DNA from: Novosphingobium sp. SG751A
Lineage (GTDB): Bacteria > Pseudomonadota > Alphaproteobacteria > Sphingomonadales > Sphingomonadaceae
Assembly (NCBI RefSeq): GCF_013149295.1
Contig: NZ_JABGCB010000010.1
Location: 124,001-188,000 of the forward strand
Direction: 5' to 3'
Length of the DNA stretch: 64,000 bases
The notes beneath the pieces are model-generated. The model ran no database searches. It was not told where the DNA came from and was given only the letters and a program-made list of their open reading frames with translations. A program made the position numbers and the translations under genes. This document shows positions 1 through 9,003 of the stretch, piece by piece. Positions within the stretch are counted from its first letter, which is position 1, and every line of letters begins with the position of its first letter.

Positions 1-1780
1 GATCCTGCGCAAGGCGGTAGATTTGTTGGGGCGGCGGGGGATCAATATCGATCTTTCCACCCTGCCTTGGGACGATTCCGATGTGTATGACCTGCTGAAA
101 CGCGGCGATACGGTCGGCGTGTTCCAGTTGGAATCCGAAGGCATGCGGCGCACGCTGGCGGCGGTCAAGCCGACCAATTTTGGCGACATTATCGCGCTCG
201 TTTCGCTCTATCGCCCGGGGCCGATGGACAACATCCCCCTGTTTGGCCAGCGCAAGAACGGCATGGCGCCTATCGAATATCCGCATGAGAAACTCTCGGG
301 CATTCTGGCCGAAACCTACGGGATTTTCGTCTATCAGGAACAGGTGATGCAGGCCGCGCAGATCCTTGCGGGCTACTCGCTGGGCGACGCGGACCTTCTG
401 CGCCGCGCGATGGGCAAGAAGGTGCAGGCCGAAATGGACGCCCAGCGCCTGCGCTTTGTGATCGGTTGCCGCGAGGTGTCGGACATCGACAAGGACAAGG
501 CCAACGAACTGTTCGATATTATCGATAAGTTCGCAGGCTACGGCTTCAACAAATCGCACGCCGCCGCCTATGCCTTGCTCGCCTATCAGACGGCGTGGTT
601 CAAGGCGCATTATCCGCATGAATTCTATGCCGCCGCCATGTGCTTCGATATGCATCAATCGGAAAAACTGGCCATTTTTGTCGACGACATGCGCCGCAAC
701 GGGATTGCGGTAGCTGGGCCCTGCCTCAACCATTCCGAAGCCGAATTCATGGTCGAACAGACCGCCGATGGCCATCAGGTGCGCTATGCCTTGGCCGGCA
801 TCCGCAATGTCGGCGAAAAGGCCATGGAAGTCGTCGTGGCCGAGCGGCAGGCCAATGGCGCGTTCAAAGATCTGGCCGATCTGTTCACCCGCGTGCCCTA
901 TGGCTCGCTCAACCGGCGCATGCTCGAAGGTCTGGCGGCCAGCGGGGCGTTTGACGCGCTCGAGCCTAACCGCGCCAAGGTGATGGCCAATGCCGACATG
1001 CTGCTGGCCGTGGCCGAAGAGGCCGAGCGCACCCGCACCAGCGGCCAACACGGGTTGTTCGGCGGCGATGATGCGGGCGCGGGCGCGATCCGCCTGAACG
1101 AGGCAGCGCCATGGAGCCGCAGCGACCAAATGGCCAAAGAGCGCGAGAATTTCGGCTTCTATTTCGCCGCCCACCCGGTCGAACAATGGCGCGCCGTGGC
1201 CAGCGCCAATGGCGCGCGCAGCCATTCCAGCCTGTTGGCCAGCGGCGTTGCGGGCCGCACCAGCGCGGTAATGGCCGCCATGGTTGAAAACGTCCAGAAG
1301 CGCAAAACCAAGCGCGGCAAGGATTTCATCATGGCCGATTTCTCGGACCAGTCGGGCAATTTCTCGGCCTCGTGCTTTGAAGAAACGCTGGTGGACAGCT
1401 TTGTGAACTGGGCCAAGGATGGTGCCTGCATCCTGCTGACCGTCGAACTCGACAGCCCCAGTCCGGAGGAGCCGCCACGCGTGACGGTGCGCGGGGCGCA
1501 GGCCCTGTCGGAAATCAAAGCGGCGGCAAAGATGACGCTGAGCCTTGAAGTGGCGCGGCCCGATGTGTTTGCCGAACTGGCCTCGATCCTGCCGCGCGGT
1601 GGGCTGGGTACGGTCGAGGTCTTGCTGAAAACGGGTGGGGCGCAGGAGCCTCGCCTGCGTCTGGGGCGCGATTTCCTGCTGGATGGCGAATTGACCGATC
1701 TGATCGCGGGGCTGGACGGGGTGGCCAATGTCTCGCTCAAACCGACGCGGGCGGGCGGGCATCTGCGGCTGGTGGCCTGA
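1..1780 (+). CDS. dnaE: DNA polymerase III subunit alpha (3' part, cut by window start)
   Basis: C-terminal half of the replicative polymerase catalytic subunit. The reading frame is open from base 2, so the start lies outside the window; about 592 residues are present and the family is usually 1,100-1,200. The stretch with FQLESEGMRR, LYRPGPMDNIP, YGIFVYQEQVMQ and GYGFNKSHAAAYA is the conserved palm/fingers core of bacterial DnaE. QHGLF (nt 1045-1059) fits the internal beta-clamp-binding pentapeptide. The part after about nt 1250 (VENVQKRKTKRGKDFIMADF) is the OB-fold domain. It ends directly against the stop codon of the convergent radical SAM gene (TGATCA shared at 1778-1783), with no room for a separate terminator. 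Confidence 0.97.
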   Translation, partial: ILRKAVDLLGRRGINIDLSTLPWDDSDVYDLLKRGDTVGVFQLESEGMRRTLAAVKPTNFGDIIALVSLYRPGPMDNIPLFGQRKNGMAPIEYPHEKLSGILAETYGIFVYQEQVMQAAQILAGYSLGDADLLRRAMGKKVQAEMDAQRLRFVIGCREVSDIDKDKANELFDIIDKFAGYGFNKSHAAAYALLAYQTAWFKAHYPHEFYAAAMCFDMHQSEKLAIFVDDMRRNGIAVAGPCLNHSEAEFMVEQTADGHQVRYALAGIRNVGEKAMEVVVAERQANGAFKDLADLFTRVPYGSLNRRMLEGLAASGAFDALEPNRAKVMANADMLLAVAEEAERTRTSGQHGLFGGDDAGAGAIRLNEAAPWSRSDQMAKERENFGFYFAAHPVEQWRAVASANGARSHSSLLASGVAGRTSAVMAAMVENVQKRKTKRGKDFIMADFSDQSGNFSASCFEETLVDSFVNWAKDGACILLTVELDSPSPEEPPRVTVRGAQALSEIKAAAKMTLSLEVARPDVFAELASILPRGGLGTVEVLLKTGGAQEPRLRLGRDFLLDGELTDLIAGLDGVANVSLKPTRAGGHLRLVA

Positions 1781-2860
1781 TCAAAACAGCGCCATCTGGC
1801 CATCGCGGCGCGGCGGGCGGAACTGCGAGATGTCCAGATCGGCGCGGCGGTCGCCAAGGCCCAACCGCGCCTTGGCAATACGAAAGCGTGCGCGGATCAG
1901 GTCTGCCCACACGCCTTGCGGCTTCATCCGGGTGAAGAAATCGCTCTGATAATCGGCCCCGCCGCGCAGGGATTGCACGATATGCATGACCTTTTCCGCG
2001 CGGTCGGGGAAATGCGCCTCCAGCCATTCGCGAAACAGCGGTGCGACTTCATGGGGCAGGCGCAGCATGATCCAGCTTGCCCCGCGCACCCCGCGCGCGG
2101 CGGCTTCTTCCAGAATGCGCTCGATCCATTCCTCGGTGATCGCGGGCACGATGGGCGAGACATTGACCCAGACAGGCACGCCCGCCGCGCTCAATTTCCC
2201 TATTGCGTCCAAACGCTTGAGGGGACTTGCCGCGCGTGGTTCGAGCAGGCGGGACAGCCGCGCATCCAGCGACGTCACCGAAATCGCCACGGCCGTCAGC
2301 CGATGCTGAGCAAGTTCGGCCAACAGGTCGAGATCATGCAGCACCCGGTCGGATTTGGTGGTGATCGTGACGGGATGGCGCGTTTCAAGGCATACTTCCA
2401 ATATCTGTCGCGTCAGGCGATAGCGCGCCTCGATAGGTTGATAGGGATCGGTGTTCGTTCCCATCGCAATCGGCGCGGGGGAATAGCCGCGCGCGCCCAA
2501 TTCTCGCCTCAGCAACTTCGCCGCCTCGGGCTTGGCAAACAGGCGGCTTTCAAAATCCAGCCCCGGCGAGAGGTCGAGATAGGCATGGGTGGGTCGGGCA
2601 TAGCAATAGATGCAGCCATGTTCACACCCACGATAGGCATTGATCGAGCGGTCGAAGGGCACATCGGGCGATTTGTTGCGCGAGATGATCTTGCGCGCCG
2701 CCTCCTCGGTGACGGTGGTGCGCAGCGGCGGCGGGCCGCCATCGACATCCCCCAGCGCATCCAGCCAGTCGCCATCCGCCTCGCGCCCGGGCAGGGCAAA
2801 GCGGGTGGAGAGCGCGCCGCTTTGCGCGCCACGACCGCGGGGAGGGGGAGACGAAATCAT
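1781..2860 (-). CDS. Radical SAM protein, PA0069/Rv2578c type (SplB-like)
   Basis: A 359-residue radical S-adenosylmethionine enzyme. The [4Fe-4S] cluster motif is CEHGCIYC (Cys79, Cys83, Cys86), followed by YARPTHAYL, as in the spore-photolyase-like PA0069/Rv2578c group. The reaction of this group is not established; the cluster would reductively cleave SAM to a 5'-deoxyadenosyl radical. The ATG at 2860 is preferred over the TTG at 2887, which would add nine residues unlike the family. It stands alone: convergent with dnaE, divergent from the N-acetyltransferase at 2963. Family call is secure, substrate unknown. Confidence 0.9.
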   Translation of the reverse strand: MISSPPPRGRGAQSGALSTRFALPGREADGDWLDALGDVDGGPPPLRTTVTEEAARKIISRNKSPDVPFDRSINAYRGCEHGCIYCYARPTHAYLDLSPGLDFESRLFAKPEAAKLLRRELGARGYSPAPIAMGTNTDPYQPIEARYRLTRQILEVCLETRHPVTITTKSDRVLHDLDLLAELAQHRLTAVAISVTSLDARLSRLLEPRAASPLKRLDAIGKLSAAGVPVWVNVSPIVPAITEEWIERILEEAAARGVRGASWIMLRLPHEVAPLFREWLEAHFPDRAEKVMHIVQSLRGGADYQSDFFTRMKPQGVWADLIRARFRIAKARLGLGDRRADLDISQFRPPRRDGQMALF

Positions 2861-2962
2861 GGAGCATAAAGAACATAAAAAGAACAAATGCGCAAGCGCT
2901 GGCTATTGCGCCCCGCGCCGACTAAACGGATTTCCGTTGCTCTCTAATCTGGAATCCCTTCC

Positions 2963-3841
2963 ATGTCCGCGCCTTACGCCAGCCTGATTCCCGCCGATGC
3001 CGACCGCCTTGGGCTCTATCTGGCGCGAATCGGCCTTGCCGCCCCGGTCGAACCCACCGCCCAGGGGCTGGCGATTCTCCAGCGCGCGCATCGCATGAAC
3101 ATCGGCTTTGAAAACATGGACGTCATGCTGGGGCGCGGGATCAGCCTCGATCCCGATGCGATCTTTGGCAAGTTGGTGATGGGCGCGCGCGGCGGCTATT
3201 GCTTTGAACAGAACTGGCTGTTCGGCACGATGCTGGCGCAGATGGGCTTTGCCAACCGGCCTTTGCTGGCGCGGGTCTGGCTGGGCCTGCCCGAGGATGC
3301 TCCTGCCTCGCCGTTGACGCATACGTTCCGGTTGGTCGATCTGGATGGGCAGGCGTGGATTGCCGACGCTGGCTTCGGTGGCTCCTACGTGCCCCCCATG
3401 CCGCTGACCGATGGCGCAACCGCCCAGACTGCTGACGGTGCGCAGCATCGTATCATCCGCCATAGCGCTCCCGGTTCGCTGGCTGGCGAATGGCTGGTCG
3501 AACGTCTTGGCCCCGCCGCCGCCACGGATGGCCGCGCCACCGCGCCGGGATGGCAGAAACAGTATAGTTTCAACCTCAACGAAGTCGCGCCCATCGACCT
3601 TGAACTGTCAAACCACTGGACCTTTACCAAGCCCGAGACGCGCTTCACCACTGCATGGATCGCTTCGATCGTGCTGGAGGACGGCTTTGCCGCGCTCAAT
3701 GGGCGGCGGTTGACCATGTATGCGGGCGGGCGCGGCGATGTCATGGACATCGCCCATGCGCAGGACTGGCGGGCGATGCTGGCCGATCTGTTCCGGGTGG
3801 AGTTGAGCGAGGATGAGGCGGCGGGGTTGAAGGTGTTTTAG
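2963..3841 (+). CDS. nat: Arylamine N-acetyltransferase
   Basis: Transfers acetyl from acetyl-CoA to arylamines, hydrazines or related amines through a cysteine thioester. The cysteine-protease-like triad is readable: Cys80 in RGGYCFE, His120 in LTHTFRLV and Asp135 in WIADAGFGG. At 292 residues it has normal bacterial NAT length. It is monocistronic, with about 100 bp to the divergent radical SAM gene. It is followed by a REP-like repeat (3851-4069) that separates it from the convergent moaB. The physiological substrate cannot be told from sequence. Confidence 0.93.
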   Translation: MSAPYASLIPADADRLGLYLARIGLAAPVEPTAQGLAILQRAHRMNIGFENMDVMLGRGISLDPDAIFGKLVMGARGGYCFEQNWLFGTMLAQMGFANRPLLARVWLGLPEDAPASPLTHTFRLVDLDGQAWIADAGFGGSYVPPMPLTDGATAQTADGAQHRIIRHSAPGSLAGEWLVERLGPAAATDGRATAPGWQKQYSFNLNEVAPIDLELSNHWTFTKPETRFTTAWIASIVLEDGFAALNGRRLTMYAGGRGDVMDIAHAQDWRAMLADLFRVELSEDEAAGLKVF

Positions 3842-3850
3842 AGGATAAAT

Positions 3851-4069
3851 GCGAGGGTCTAGACCCTCGCGCTCCCGTTACTGTCTGCGTTGCGTAAAGG
3901 GTTCGACGAAAGGGTGTCGGACGCTGCGTTGGAGTTTTAAAAGCGTGCGGCGCCAATCAACACAAGGCCTACGCGCCGCAGGCTATAAAGCCACTAGCCT
4001 AATGCCGCCAACTAAGCGCCACCCATTAACGGGATTGCAAAGGGACGAATCCCTTTGCCCGTCGGAGGC
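3851..4069. repeat. REP/BIME-like element, copy 1 (diverged left arm)
   Basis: A 219-bp intergenic element between the convergent ends of nat and moaB. The left end is a perfect 20-bp palindrome at 3851-3870 (GCGAGGGT-CTAG-ACCCTCGC). The right end, 4030-4069, is a hairpin GCAAAGGG-ACGAAT-CCCTTTGC flanked by CGGGATT and CCGTCGGAGGC. The right 54 bp (4016-4069) match the element at 58156-58209 except in the loop and one base; the middle shares TACTGTC, TTCGA and CGCCGCAGGCT. Repeat status is seen directly; the REP/BIME label is inferred from size, paired hairpins and position between 3' gene ends. Confidence 0.8.
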
Positions 4070-4075
4070 GCCCTC

Positions 4076-4615
4076 TCAAACCTCCCGCAACCTCGGCATC
4101 AACTCAACAAAGTTGCAAGGCCGGTTCCGGCTGTCCAATTGCTCAAACAGGATCCCGTCCCAGCCGTCCTTTACCGCACCATTCGAACCGGGCAGGGCAA
4201 AGATATAGGTCGCGCCGGCCATGATCGCCATGGCGCGCGACTGCACGGTGCTGGTGCCGATGGATTTGTACGAGAGCCAGCGGAAGAGCTCGCCAAAGCC
4301 GGGGATCAGCTTGCCGCTGTGGGCGATGATGATCTGGTCCAGCGCCTCAGGCGTTACGTCACGCCCGGTCAGGCCCGTGCCACCGGTCGAGATCACGCAG
4401 TCGATCTGCGGATCGTCGATCCATGCGTCCAATTGCGCCACCAGCGTGGGCACATCTTCGCGCAGAATTTTGCGCGTGGCCAGAACATGTCCTTTATCCG
4501 CAATGCGCTGGGCCAGAATGTCGCCGCTGGTGTCATTGTCCAGTGTGCGCGTGTCCGACAGCGTCAAGAGCGCGATGCGGATCGGTTTGAACTCGCGGGT
4601 TTCGTCAATGGCCAT
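4076..4615 (-). CDS. moaB: Molybdenum cofactor biosynthesis protein B (MoaB/MogA family)
   Basis: Member of the MoaB/MogA fold that binds molybdopterin and, in MogA-type enzymes, adenylylates it before molybdate insertion. The 179-residue length and the signature ISTGGTGLTGRDVTPEAL (about residues 75-92) with downstream LPGSNGAVKDGW identify the family. MoaB versus MogA activity cannot be separated by eye. It lies 14 bp downstream of the lytic transglycosylase gene on the same strand, so cotranscription is possible; no other Mo-cofactor genes are in view. Confidence 0.93.
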   Translation of the reverse strand: MAIDETREFKPIRIALLTLSDTRTLDNDTSGDILAQRIADKGHVLATRKILREDVPTLVAQLDAWIDDPQIDCVISTGGTGLTGRDVTPEALDQIIIAHSGKLIPGFGELFRWLSYKSIGTSTVQSRAMAIMAGATYIFALPGSNGAVKDGWDGILFEQLDSRNRPCNFVELMPRLREV

Positions 4616-4629
4616 CGGCGCCGTCCTTA

Positions 4630-6468
4630 TTATGGAGTGGCTTGGTAGCCGTTCATGCCGGGGCCTGCAATCACGCCATTAGCGGCCATTTTTACCCCGC
4701 GCGCGCCATCGAGGCCGGGGAAGGTCGGCCACAGGCCCTGCGCCAGCGCGGTGCGGCTTTCCGAAGTGCCGCCTGCCTGCCGCTCATACATCCAGTAATT
4801 GCGCAGCACCGTGGCGACATAGCCGCGCGTCTCCCAATAGGGCACCGACTCCATCCAGAGCATCGGATCGCCGCCGTCATGGATCTGCGTGTTCCAGCGC
4901 GCGACAGGCAGCGGCCCGGCGTTATAGGCCGCCATCACCTTGGGCAGCAGACCTTGCGTGGCGGCGCTGTTTTTCAACGCCTGCAAATGCTGTTGGCCAA
5001 AAGCCAAATTCACATCGGGCCGCGTCAGATCGCCCACCGATCCTGAAACGCCCAGCGCTCCGGCATGATCGCGCGCGGCGGCGGGCATGATCTGCATCAG
5101 CCCGCGCGCGCCTGCGCTGGACAGGGCCGTGGCCCGAAAGGCCGATTCCTGAAGTGTATGGGCCAAAACCAGCGCCGGATCGACCTGCCAGCCGGTGGCC
5201 GGGGTCCATTTGGGCGTGGGGAAGCGGCTTGCCGGGGCCGGGGCCGCGCCGCCGGGCGCATTATAGGCCATCCACAATTGCGTGGCGGGCAAGCCCAGAT
5301 CGCGCGCCAGACGTGACAGGGGCTGATACTGATCCGCGCTGCCGATACGGGCCTGATGGCGCAGCACATCGTCGGCCAGTCCATCTTCGCCAATTTCGGC
5401 CAGAGCCACGGCGGCGCGAATATTGGGATTTTCGCGCAGGGATTGCCAGTCGGCGGCGGTGAAATCGGGCGTGGAATGGCCGGTGGGCAGGCGCAGGCCG
5501 AGTTGCTCGGCCGCGATCATGCCATAAAGCGTTTCATCGAGACGCGCCGCCGCGCGCAAAGGCGTCGAGGCCATTTCGGGCTGGCGGCAACGCACTTGCG
5601 CGCGCGCCTGCCAATAATAGGCGGCAGCGGTCAGTTCACTGTTGGTCGAACCCTTGGCCGTGCGGGCAAAAGCCTCGCCCGCATTCAGGCAATCGCCCAG
5701 CCGCCACGCGGCAAGGCCCGCCACCCACGATCCTTCGGCCACCCATGCGCCGGACATGGGCGCGCTATTGTCGCCGATCGAGGAGGCCAGAGCAAAGGCG
5801 TCGGCATCCTGATTGTTGATGTAATAGGCCCATGCGACCTTCTGCCGCCATTCGGCGCGCGCCTCGGCCGAGAGCGTGGCATCCACGCCGTCGAGCAGCA
5901 GTCGTGCGCCCAGCGGATCGTCCAGCTTGATCTTGTCATTGATGCCCTGCGCGATGGTGGCGGGCATGGTGCCGTCGGCAATGCTGCGCGGACGGGCGCG
6001 GCGCGGGGCGTTGGGCTGGGTATAGAGCGCCTGCGGCAAGGGCAGGGTGGGCAGCGCGGTGCCGCCGCGCTTGATCGCCAGTGCGGCGATCTGCTCGGCT
6101 TCGGGCAGCGTGGGATTGGCGTTAAGCCAGTCGGTCAGCGTGGCTAGATCAATGCGCGGCGAGCCCTGCGCCAGATAATATTCCGCCCGCGCCGAGCCAT
6201 GCAGCGGGCCGTCGGGACGTTCGGCAAACATGGATTGGACCCGCGCCCAATCCTGCCGCTTGATCGCGCCGAATATGTCCTTGTACCAGGTGCGCTCATC
6301 TTCGGTCAGCAGTTTGGGCACGGCGGAGCGCGAAACGCGGCTCATGAAATAATCGGCGGCGGCGGAATTGGCGGCGGCCGGCTGCGCTCCGGCGACGGAC
6401 GCCAATCCGGCAAGGACGCAAAGCAGCGCGCGCGCAGACCCAGCCTTTTGTCGATCCCGTAACCGCAA
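4630..6468 (-). CDS. Soluble-type lytic murein transglycosylase (SLT)
   Basis: Periplasmic peptidoglycan lyase cleaving the MurNAc-GlcNAc bond with 1,6-anhydro product. N-terminal signal-like stretch (ALLCVLAGLASVAGA), then a long alpha-superhelical region and a C-terminal SLT domain with catalytic Glu about 441 in HTLQESAFRA, followed by SSAGARGLMQIMP and AYNAGPLPVARW. No ATG lies near the 5' end. The TTG at 6468 is chosen because AAGGGA sits 6 nt upstream and it gives a clean signal peptide; TTG at 6474 or 6504 are alternatives. The gene starts about 24 bp after the end of the upstream UDG-like gene, so the two likely share a transcript. Confidence 0.9.
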   Translation of the reverse strand: MRLRDRQKAGSARALLCVLAGLASVAGAQPAAANSAAADYFMSRVSRSAVPKLLTEDERTWYKDIFGAIKRQDWARVQSMFAERPDGPLHGSARAEYYLAQGSPRIDLATLTDWLNANPTLPEAEQIAALAIKRGGTALPTLPLPQALYTQPNAPRRARPRSIADGTMPATIAQGINDKIKLDDPLGARLLLDGVDATLSAEARAEWRQKVAWAYYINNQDADAFALASSIGDNSAPMSGAWVAEGSWVAGLAAWRLGDCLNAGEAFARTAKGSTNSELTAAAYYWQARAQVRCRQPEMASTPLRAAARLDETLYGMIAAEQLGLRLPTGHSTPDFTAADWQSLRENPNIRAAVALAEIGEDGLADDVLRHQARIGSADQYQPLSRLARDLGLPATQLWMAYNAPGGAAPAPASRFPTPKWTPATGWQVDPALVLAHTLQESAFRATALSSAGARGLMQIMPAAARDHAGALGVSGSVGDLTRPDVNLAFGQQHLQALKNSAATQGLLPKVMAAYNAGPLPVARWNTQIHDGGDPMLWMESVPYWETRGYVATVLRNYWMYERQAGGTSESRTALAQGLWPTFPGLDGARGVKMAANGVIAGPGMNGYQATP

Positions 6469-6491
6469 AATCAATCCCTTATTCCGTCTCG

Positions 6492-7262
6492 TTATTCGGC
6501 CCAATGCAGCCAGCTGCGCCAGAAACCGGCCTTACGCCGGGGGTTTTCCAGCAGCATGCCCAGATCCTGAGCCGCCAGAACGGGTGTGCCGTTGGCCTCC
6601 GGGCTGCCATTCCCTGCCTCACTTTGGTTAATCGGTGATAAAAGGGCAGGCTTTTGCGATGGGTCGTGGCCGAGCAGCGGCAGGATGCGATCCCCCAGCA
6701 GGAGCAGGCGGCGCGGCCCGGCCAGCGCGATGTGATGGGCCAGAACCGCGCCCATCCCTTCATGGCGCAGCAGATCCCAATCCGGCGCGGGCATCGCGCG
6801 GGGCAGCGCGGCGGCGATATAGCAATCGGACGCGCTCAAACCCATCACGCGCAGCATAGCCTCCAGCAGCTTGCCCTGCGGCCCTGACAACAGCTCGCCC
6901 GTTTCTGCATCCATGCTCTCAGGCATGGGCACCACCACCATCAGCGCCGCCCCGACACCCCCACGCGGGGTCACCCGTCCCGAGGTGCCGGTGGGGTCCA
7001 AGGTCGGCTCACCCAACCACCATGGCGCGAATTCGGCCAGTGTTTTGGGCCATTGCCCAACCTCTCCGCCAAGGCGCGGGCGGGGTGGGGGAGGCGGTGG
7101 TTTGGGCTTGGCCCGGATCATCATCGGCGGCGGAGCGCCTTCCTGTGCGATTTCCTCCAGCCATTCCTGCGGCTCGTCGCTATAGGCATAGCTGACCCCG
7201 GCCTCGCGCCACCAGTCGAGCGCGGCGGCGATCTGGGCCGAGAGGGGAGCTTGCGCGGTCAT
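6492..7262 (-). CDS. Uracil-DNA glycosylase superfamily protein (degenerate)
   Basis: 256 residues. The C-terminal half resembles family 4/5 uracil-DNA glycosylases: hydrophobic strand VVVPMPESMD where enzymes have GEAPG, then SGPQGKLLEAMLRVMGL for the usual PFVGxAGxLLdxML, and YIAAALPR for the YItN..R motif. The cysteines that normally hold the [4Fe-4S] cluster are absent; only one Cys is seen in the region. It may have lost glycosylase activity or belong to a cluster-less branch. The N-terminus is Pro-rich (PPPPPPR). ATG 7262 is preferred to the upstream start at 7283. Divergent from ispE. Confidence 0.72.
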   Translation of the reverse strand: MTAQAPLSAQIAAALDWWREAGVSYAYSDEPQEWLEEIAQEGAPPPMMIRAKPKPPPPPPRPRLGGEVGQWPKTLAEFAPWWLGEPTLDPTGTSGRVTPRGGVGAALMVVVPMPESMDAETGELLSGPQGKLLEAMLRVMGLSASDCYIAAALPRAMPAPDWDLLRHEGMGAVLAHHIALAGPRRLLLLGDRILPLLGHDPSQKPALLSPINQSEAGNGSPEANGTPVLAAQDLGMLLENPRRKAGFWRSWLHWAE

Positions 7263-7366
7263 TGCGCGCCTGATTGGCGGCATTGGGGGTGGATGGCAAG
7301 ATGCTGTACGGGATTTTCGTACAAAGCGCCTTGCCTGCGCGGGGCGCCCGCGCCATGGGAGGCGCC

Positions 7367-8194
7367 ATGGAACCTTGCGATTTCCCCCTCTCCGAAACGG
7401 CTTATGCCAAGATCAACCTTGCGCTCCATGTGCGCCGCCGCCGCGAGGATGGCTATCACGAGCTGGAAACGCTCTTCGCCTTTGTCGATGCGGGCGATGC
7501 TTTGACCGCGACGCAGGCCGGCGGGGATTCGCTGACCATCACCGGGGAATTCTCGCCCTTACTGGCGGGCGAGGAGAGCAATCTGGTGCTGGACGCGCTG
7601 GCGCTGATCCCGCGTGATGGCGGCTGGGCGGTGGCGTTGGACAAGGCGCTGCCGGTGGCGGCGGGGCTGGGCGGGGGATCGGCCGATGTCGGCGCGATTT
7701 TCCGTATGGCGCGGCGGGCCGGGGTTTTGCCCGATGACTGGCATGGGCTGGCTGCGGGGCTGGGGGCAGATGTGCCCGCCTGTGTCGAGAGCGTGGCCAT
7801 GGTCGGGCGCGGTACGGGGACGGAATTGGAGGCGGCGCCTGAGGATCTGAAGGGCTGCCCTGTGCTGCTGGTCAATCCGCGCGTGCCTTTGCCCACCGGT
7901 CCGGTGTTCAAGGCGTGGGATCGGGTAGATCGCGGCGCCATGCCGCGGGGCAGCGCGCGAGAGATCTCCATGCATGGCCGTAACGATTTGGAAGGGCCTG
8001 CGATTTCGATTTGTCCGCCGGTGGCCGATGTGTTGGCGGCTTTGGGTGAAACGGGGGCCTGGCTTGCGCGAATGTCGGGTTCGGGGGCGACATGTTTTGC
8101 CCTGTTCGATGATGTGGCCGCGCGCGATGAGGCTGCCGCCTGGATCGCGGCCAGCCATCCGCAATGGTGGCAAATGGCGGGGCTGTTGCGATGA
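7367..8194 (+). CDS. ispE: 4-diphosphocytidyl-2-C-methyl-D-erythritol kinase
   Basis: GHMP-family kinase of the MEP isoprenoid pathway; phosphorylates the 2-hydroxyl of CDP-methylerythritol. N-terminal AYAKINLALHVRRR and EDGYHELETLFAF are the IspE signature, and LPVAAGLGGGSADVGA is the GHMP ATP-binding loop. ATG 7367 is chosen: GGAG lies about 6 nt upstream and the protein (275 aa) then begins a few residues before AKINL. In-frame ATG 7355 or the start at 7274 would add non-family sequence. Its TGA overlaps the ATG of the next gene (ATGA), indicating translational coupling. Confidence 0.96.
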   Translation: MEPCDFPLSETAYAKINLALHVRRRREDGYHELETLFAFVDAGDALTATQAGGDSLTITGEFSPLLAGEESNLVLDALALIPRDGGWAVALDKALPVAAGLGGGSADVGAIFRMARRAGVLPDDWHGLAAGLGADVPACVESVAMVGRGTGTELEAAPEDLKGCPVLLVNPRVPLPTGPVFKAWDRVDRGAMPRGSAREISMHGRNDLEGPAISICPPVADVLAALGETGAWLARMSGSGATCFALFDDVAARDEAAAWIAASHPQWWQMAGLLR

Positions 8195-8925
8195 TCGCGC
8201 GCGAAACCGACGCCTATCGCCTGTTTGGCGAACCCAAATTCGGCGGCATTCTGATCGTGTCGGACCATGCTAGCAACCGGGTTCCTGAAGGCGTGGATCT
8301 TGGCATCGCGCCCGAATTGATGGACCAGCATATTGCCGTGGACATTGGCGTGGGCGCGATTGCGCAGATCATGGCGCAGCGCCCCGGCATTGCCGCCTAT
8401 TGCGCGCATGTCAGCCGCCTCGTCTGCGATCTCAACCGCGGCGACCATCAGGCCGCCACTATCCCCCATGTCAGCGATGGCCATGCGATCCCCGGCAACG
8501 ACCTTTCGCCCGAAGCGCGCGAGGCTCGTTTGGCCCGGTTTCATCACCCTTATCACGCTGCGCTTTCGCAATTGCTGGATGATGCGCCGCCTGCGCTGCT
8601 CCTCTCGCTTCACAGTTTCACGCCGCGCCTTGCCACCAGCGATGAGCCGCGCCCATGGCAGATTGGCGTCCTGTATAATGAGGACGACCGCGCCGCGCGC
8701 ATCGCTACTCCCCTGCTGGAGGCTGAGGGGCTGATTGTGGGGGATCAATTGCCCTATTCAGGCCGCGTGCTGAATTACACGATGAATCGCCACGCTGAGG
8801 CCGAGGGGCGCCCCTATCTGGGCGTCGAGATCCGGCAGGACTTGATCGGCGACCCGAAAGGGCAGGCCGAATGGGCCGAGAGAATGGTGATGATTTGTAA
8901 TAAAGTTGCGCTAAATCTTCCTTGA
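8191..8925 (+). CDS. N-formylglutamate amidohydrolase family protein (copy 1)
   Basis: FGase-family zinc-hydrolase-like protein, 244 aa. Motifs: LIVSDHASNRVP near the N-terminus, VSRLVCDLNR, FHHPYHAALSQLL and LLSLHSFTPRL, with Asp/His residues typical of the metal site. The canonical reaction is N-formyl-L-glutamate to glutamate plus formate in the histidine pathway, but no hut gene is nearby, so the substrate is open. ATG 8191 overlaps the ispE stop by 4 nt. A paralogue of the same family lies at 35866-36819. Confidence 0.88.
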   Translation: MIARETDAYRLFGEPKFGGILIVSDHASNRVPEGVDLGIAPELMDQHIAVDIGVGAIAQIMAQRPGIAAYCAHVSRLVCDLNRGDHQAATIPHVSDGHAIPGNDLSPEAREARLARFHHPYHAALSQLLDDAPPALLLSLHSFTPRLATSDEPRPWQIGVLYNEDDRAARIATPLLEAEGLIVGDQLPYSGRVLNYTMNRHAEAEGRPYLGVEIRQDLIGDPKGQAEWAERMVMICNKVALNLP

Positions 8926-9003
8926 TTGCAATTTTCTATTTGCCACTTGCCCCCGCCTTTAGTAGGGGCGCAAACGTCATTTCGAGTCTGCCGGAGTAGT
9001 CCC

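Noticed and set aside
8926..9003. Possible attenuator or riboswitch before ilvD
   Set aside because: The only structure is a 5-bp GCCCC/GGGGC hairpin; there is no branched-chain-rich leader peptide, T-run or known aptamer pattern.
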